Of a DNA stretch of 64,000 nt, positions 61,133-64,000 are shown one piece after another; position 1 is the first letter of the stretch; each line of letters starts with the position of its first letter. The position numbers and the translations under genes are program-made. The notes under the pieces were generated by a model. It was not told the origin of the DNA. It did not search any database and worked only from the letters and a program-made list of their open reading frames with translations. This stretch comes from JABWCQ01 sp964587105 (GTDB lineage Bacteria > Electryoneota > RPQS01): assembly GCA_964587105.1 (NCBI GenBank), contig CAZPKG010000001.1, positions 186,001 through 250,000 of the forward strand, read 5' to 3'.

Positions 61133-62673
61133 ACCGTCCGACGTTGCGAGTTCCCAATCCGAATCGCTCCGGCGGTCTTGCGCACATTCTTGTCATTGTG
61201 CCCGAAGACAGAATCCGTGCGCACGTTTCGCTTGCGCTGTCTGATGTTGACGGGATCGAGGTTCATTATGTCGCAAACGCACACGACGCTATCAGGCAGA
61301 TACAGCACAATGTTCCGGCAGCAATTCTCGCCGATGTCGCATTACCTGATCTGGATGGTTTCAAGCTCTGTAAGTTGATTCGACTGCCGTTGGTCTCTCG
61401 TTCAGAGCAGATTCCGGTTATCCTCATATCCAGTGCCTATCGCGACGTGCTGGCCGAGCATGTAGCTCGCAAAGCTCACGCGTTTGCATTCTTGAAATTA
61501 CCCGGTGAAGCGGACTTGATCGGACGAACGATTGAACTCGCCTTGAATCGACTGTTGCCTAATGCCAATGATCATCAGGTGCTTGGACACAAGGGTAATG
61601 TGCAAATTATCTGCAGCGACGACGCATTTGGGCATACCGTTTCCACTGCGCTTGAGCTTGACGGCTGGCGTTGTGATCGGCAACGTATTATTGGGGATAT
61701 GGCTGCAAGTTGGAAAGCAAATTCGACGCAAGTCGCATTTGTCGAAATCCCCACGCGTGGTTCGATAGCTTGGCCTGAAGGACTCAACAGTGCAAATTAT
61801 GATCATCCCGTGATTGTTGCGATGATTCGCAGACTTGATGCGGAGCGCGTGATTGAATTGATGGAGCGCGGAGTTGATGAGTATTTGGTCATTCCGTGCG
61901 ACCCAACCAGCATTGTGGATGCATGCCGGGAAGCCCGTGTTAAGTACAACTTCCGCAGCATGTACAATGAGTTTGATTCGCAAATGGTCAAACTTAAGGT
62001 CGTCTCTGATTATCTTGAATTGGTAATCAACAACTCGCATGAGGCCATCTTCACTTGTGATCCCACGGGCGTCGTGAAATTGTGGAACAAAGGCGCCGAG
62101 CGGGTCTATGGTTACACCAGCGACGAAATCGTCGGCAAGAATGTGGATGACTATCTCGATCCGCCGGGATTCACTCGCAAGTCGCCCAGCGTTATGAGAC
62201 TATTGCAGCAGCGAGGTTCAATGATGGATCCCGAAGTGCAGCGCATCCGTAAGAACGGCGAAGAATTTCCGGTGTCTGCAACCTATACGCTGCTTAAAGA
62301 TTCGCACGGTGAGATGCTCGGCTTCTCGGTAATCGAGCGTGATGTGACGCCGATTAAGCAGCTTGAAAATGAGAAGATCAAGTCGGCCAGGTTGCGGGCC
62401 ATTACCCAGACCGCCGTCACGGCAAACGATCACATTAACACGCCGCTCGGGATCATTCTCGGGTACGCGCAGTTTCTGGAACTTAAGCTCGCCGGAGCGG
62501 ATCAACAGGATCGCGCGGCGCTCGAAGTCATCCAGCAGCAGGTTCACAAAATCAAGGGGATTATGAACAAGCTTAAGCTGATCAGCGATCCAATCGTGAA
62601 GAACTACTCGATTGAAGGCGTTACAATGCTTGACTTGTCCAAATCCCAACTTTCGAACGAAACAACAAATTAA
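61129..62673 (+). CDS. Receiver-PAS protein with degenerate histidine-kinase dimerisation region, no ATPase
   Basis: This 514-residue protein starts with GTG. The first receiver-like domain (about 18-140) keeps Asp69 (ADVALPDLDG), but its acidic pocket reads PED. A second receiver-like domain (about 158-285) lacks the acceptor Asp (FVEIPTRG). A PAS domain (about 310-425) shows NNSHEAIFTCDPTGVVKLWN and GYTSDEIVGKN. The HisKA-like region reads TANDHINTPLGIILGYAQFL; relative to the usual HEINNPL the His position is Asp and the next residue is His. No HATPase follows; the only one nearby is in the upstream gene. The pair may act together. Confidence 0.8.
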   Translation: MNRPTLRVPNPNRSGGLAHILVIVPEDRIRAHVSLALSDVDGIEVHYVANAHDAIRQIQHNVPAAILADVALPDLDGFKLCKLIRLPLVSRSEQIPVILISSAYRDVLAEHVARKAHAFAFLKLPGEADLIGRTIELALNRLLPNANDHQVLGHKGNVQIICSDDAFGHTVSTALELDGWRCDRQRIIGDMAASWKANSTQVAFVEIPTRGSIAWPEGLNSANYDHPVIVAMIRRLDAERVIELMERGVDEYLVIPCDPTSIVDACREARVKYNFRSMYNEFDSQMVKLKVVSDYLELVINNSHEAIFTCDPTGVVKLWNKGAERVYGYTSDEIVGKNVDDYLDPPGFTRKSPSVMRLLQQRGSMMDPEVQRIRKNGEEFPVSATYTLLKDSHGEMLGFSVIERDVTPIKQLENEKIKSARLRAITQTAVTANDHINTPLGIILGYAQFLELKLAGADQQDRAALEVIQQQVHKIKGIMNKLKLISDPIVKNYSIEGVTMLDLSKSQLSNETTN

Positions 62674-62697
62674 TCATATCATCGCCGCGAGGCACAC

Positions 62698-63063
62698 ATG
62701 GAAACACTGAAGAAAAAAGTTCTTGTCGTAGATGATGACGAGGTCATCCGTGATCTCCTGATCAACTTCTTGAAGTTCTCGGGATATGAAGGAATCGGCG
62801 CGCCCAACGGTCAGAAGGCCCTTGAGCTTGTCATTGCCGACGCGCCTGACATGATCATCACGGACATTCATATGCCGCTGATGAACGGCTTTCAGCTCTT
62901 GCGAGCCGTCAAGCGCGTTAATCCCGACCTGCCCGTCATTTTCATCACCGGATTTGCCCACTTCCGCAGGTTCTTCGCGGACAAGACGGCGCGAGCCGAC
63001 GGATTTCTTGAGAAACCGTTCTCGCTTGAATCAATCGACGGTCTGGTCAAAAAGTACCTCTAA
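62698..63063 (+). CDS. CheY-like single-domain response regulator
   Basis: This 121-residue protein consists only of a receiver domain: acidic pair VLVVDDDEVIRD, acceptor Asp56 (ITDIHMPLMNG), Thr in FITGFAH, and Lys in FLEKPFS. It could bind the FliM N-terminus or act as a phosphorelay intermediate. It lies 24 bases after the PAS gene in the same unit. Confidence 0.92.
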   Translation: METLKKKVLVVDDDEVIRDLLINFLKFSGYEGIGAPNGQKALELVIADAPDMIITDIHMPLMNGFQLLRAVKRVNPDLPVIFITGFAHFRRFFADKTARADGFLEKPFSLESIDGLVKKYL

Positions 63064-63075
63064 TTTCGGGGGCGC

Positions 63076-63104
63076 TTGACTTTCTTGGTCGGCTAAACTA
63101 TCTT
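63076..63104 (+). promoter_or_regulatory. Possible sigma-70 promoter before the last gene
   Basis: TTGACt, a 17-base spacer and TATcTt fit the vegetative consensus. The expected transcript start (about 63111) is only 3 bases before the ATG at 63114, and no ribosome site is visible, so a leaderless message is possible. The match could be chance. Confidence 0.3.
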
Positions 63105-63113
63105 CGATAGAAC

Positions 63114-64000
63114 ATGTCTGACCGCGAAGTCTTAATTGTTGATGATGATGCGTCGGCCCGTGAGGCCCTGGCGGCCGTGCTCCATGAGCACGGCTTTGCC
63201 GTGCATCAGACTGCCGATGGTCAAGAGGCGCTGAAAATCCTCAATATGCACCGAAACGTCCGTGTGCTTCTGACGGATGTGCGCCTACCCGGAATGAACG
63301 GAATTGAGCTGTTGGCCAAGGTTCGCGTCGCCGACCCCGGAGTCCACGTGATTCTTGTGACGGCGTTTGCACAACGAAATCTCGCCCTTCGCGCCCTAAA
63401 ACACGGCGCCGCCGATTTCCTGCCCAAACCCGTTGATGCTGCAACGCTAATGCGCGTTGTTGAACGCTCTTTTTACAGGTCGCGCCTCGATAAGCTTGCC
63501 GCTATCGGCAAGGAGGCCTTGGGAAAGCTCAAGAGTCGGGCGATTCTCTGCTCGCGCGACGGGACAGTATTGTCGGTCGCGGCGGATGTGGCCATGCTGT
63601 TGGGTTCTGACAAAGCCCTTCTGACCGGCAAGAAGCTTTGGCAGATTACCGGGTGGTCGGAACTGAAGAATCTCTTTGAACGCGAAATTACTCACCCCGT
63701 TGTTATTCCGAGGCCGGAGTTTTCCGTTCAGATTCAACGGCTCGAACTCGATTCCGAGAGCGACCAAGTTGTACTGGTAATCACCGACATCACGAGCCTT
63801 CGCCAAATTCAGCGGGACTTGTTGGCTGTCACGCAGGATATTGAAGCCCGCGTCTCAGAACGTACGCGGTTTTTGAGCGAGGAAATTGAGTTCAGCGACC
63901 GCCTACTGGACACGGCGGACGTCTTGATCGCTTACGTCAATCCCGACGGCAGGCTCGAACGTTGGAATAAGTTCGCCGCTGACTTGACGGGCTTGACATT
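63114..64000 (+). CDS. Response regulator/PAS signalling protein (3' end outside window)
   Basis: The frame is open from the ATG at 63114 to the window edge (over 295 residues). The receiver domain spans about residues 1-122 (VLIVDDDAS; Asp55 in LLTDVRLPG; FLPKPVD). A PAS-like segment of about 100 residues follows (LCSRDGTVLSVAADVAMLLG ... VLVITDITSLRQIQ), a short coiled coil (LAVTQDIEARVSERTRFLSE), and the start of a second PAS domain (ADVLIAYVNPDGRLERWNKF). The downstream part probably contains a histidine kinase or AAA+ output, but this cannot be seen. It may be transcribed separately from the preceding cheY-like gene. Confidence 0.85.
   Translation, partial: MSDREVLIVDDDASAREALAAVLHEHGFAVHQTADGQEALKILNMHRNVRVLLTDVRLPGMNGIELLAKVRVADPGVHVILVTAFAQRNLALRALKHGAADFLPKPVDAATLMRVVERSFYRSRLDKLAAIGKEALGKLKSRAILCSRDGTVLSVAADVAMLLGSDKALLTGKKLWQITGWSELKNLFEREITHPVVIPRPEFSVQIQRLELDSESDQVVLVITDITSLRQIQRDLLAVTQDIEARVSERTRFLSEEIEFSDRLLDTADVLIAYVNPDGRLERWNKFAADLTGLT

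Noticed and set aside
1..64000. Insertion sequences, tRNA, rRNA, prophage or integrase genes
   Set aside because: None seen; no transposase-like ORF, no tRNA-like cloverleaf noticed, and gene order is compact throughout.

Overview
The window comes from a flagellated, diderm (Gram-negative type) bacterium with mid GC content. The evidence is P- and L-ring genes (flgI, flgH), an outer-membrane style tripartite ABC exporter, sigma-54 and sigma-28 (FliA) type promoter motifs, and a FliM carrying a CheY-binding N-terminus. The gene order (flgC-fliEFGHIJ-motE-like-fliK-flgDE-fliLM-fliN/Y-fliOPQRflhBAF-fliA, then flgFGAHI-flgJ-flgN-flgKL) and a secreted metalloprotease with pre-peptidase-type repeats fit an uncultivated-lineage bacterium of the FCB/Zixibacteria-like sort. 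That placement is inference only; no rRNA marker is present.

Layout: (1) 1-3466, minus strand: 3'-truncated secreted M36/M4-like zinc metalloprotease with four ~129-residue repeats and a final Fn3-like segment. (2) 3648-6699, minus strand: three-gene ABC-2 exporter (lipoprotein adaptor, ATPase, permease) closed by an intrinsic terminator. (3) 7069-32794, plus strand: the main flagellar cluster for basal body, switch, export apparatus, hook, FlhF and FliA. (4) 33249-40071: rod, ring, hook-junction and chaperone genes. (5) 40073-52720: a 12.6-kb glycosylation island with a GDP-mannose dehydratase, five glycosyltransferase proteins (several multidomain) and a Maf/MptE-like protein. (6) 52806-59722: MerR-type regulator, flagellin 1, chaperone-like protein, asparagine-synthase-like amidotransferase, flagellin 2, fliD, fliS. 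(7) 59785-60090: flgM. (8) 60284-64000: a receiver-domain signalling cluster whose last gene runs off the window.

Regulation can be read from the DNA. Five GG-N10-GC sigma-54 motifs precede flgC, the zinc-ribbon/flgD/flgE block, flgF, flgM and the signalling operon. Two FliA-type motifs precede merR-flagellin 1 and flagellin 2. This predicts a hierarchy in which sigma-54 drives rod/hook genes and the anti-sigma factor FlgM, and FliA drives filament genes.

The most interesting parts are the glycosylation island and its unusual fusions (GT9-GT2-GT4, GT4-GT4, GT2-TPR), which feed into flagellin genes that flank an amidotransferase-like gene; the FliA-driven MerR regulator; a HDOD signalling gene wedged between fliQ and fliR; the FlhB NPVH cleavage motif; the absence of flgB and flhG; and a split, degenerate histidine-kinase-like signalling pair. 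All domain calls are by eye from motifs.
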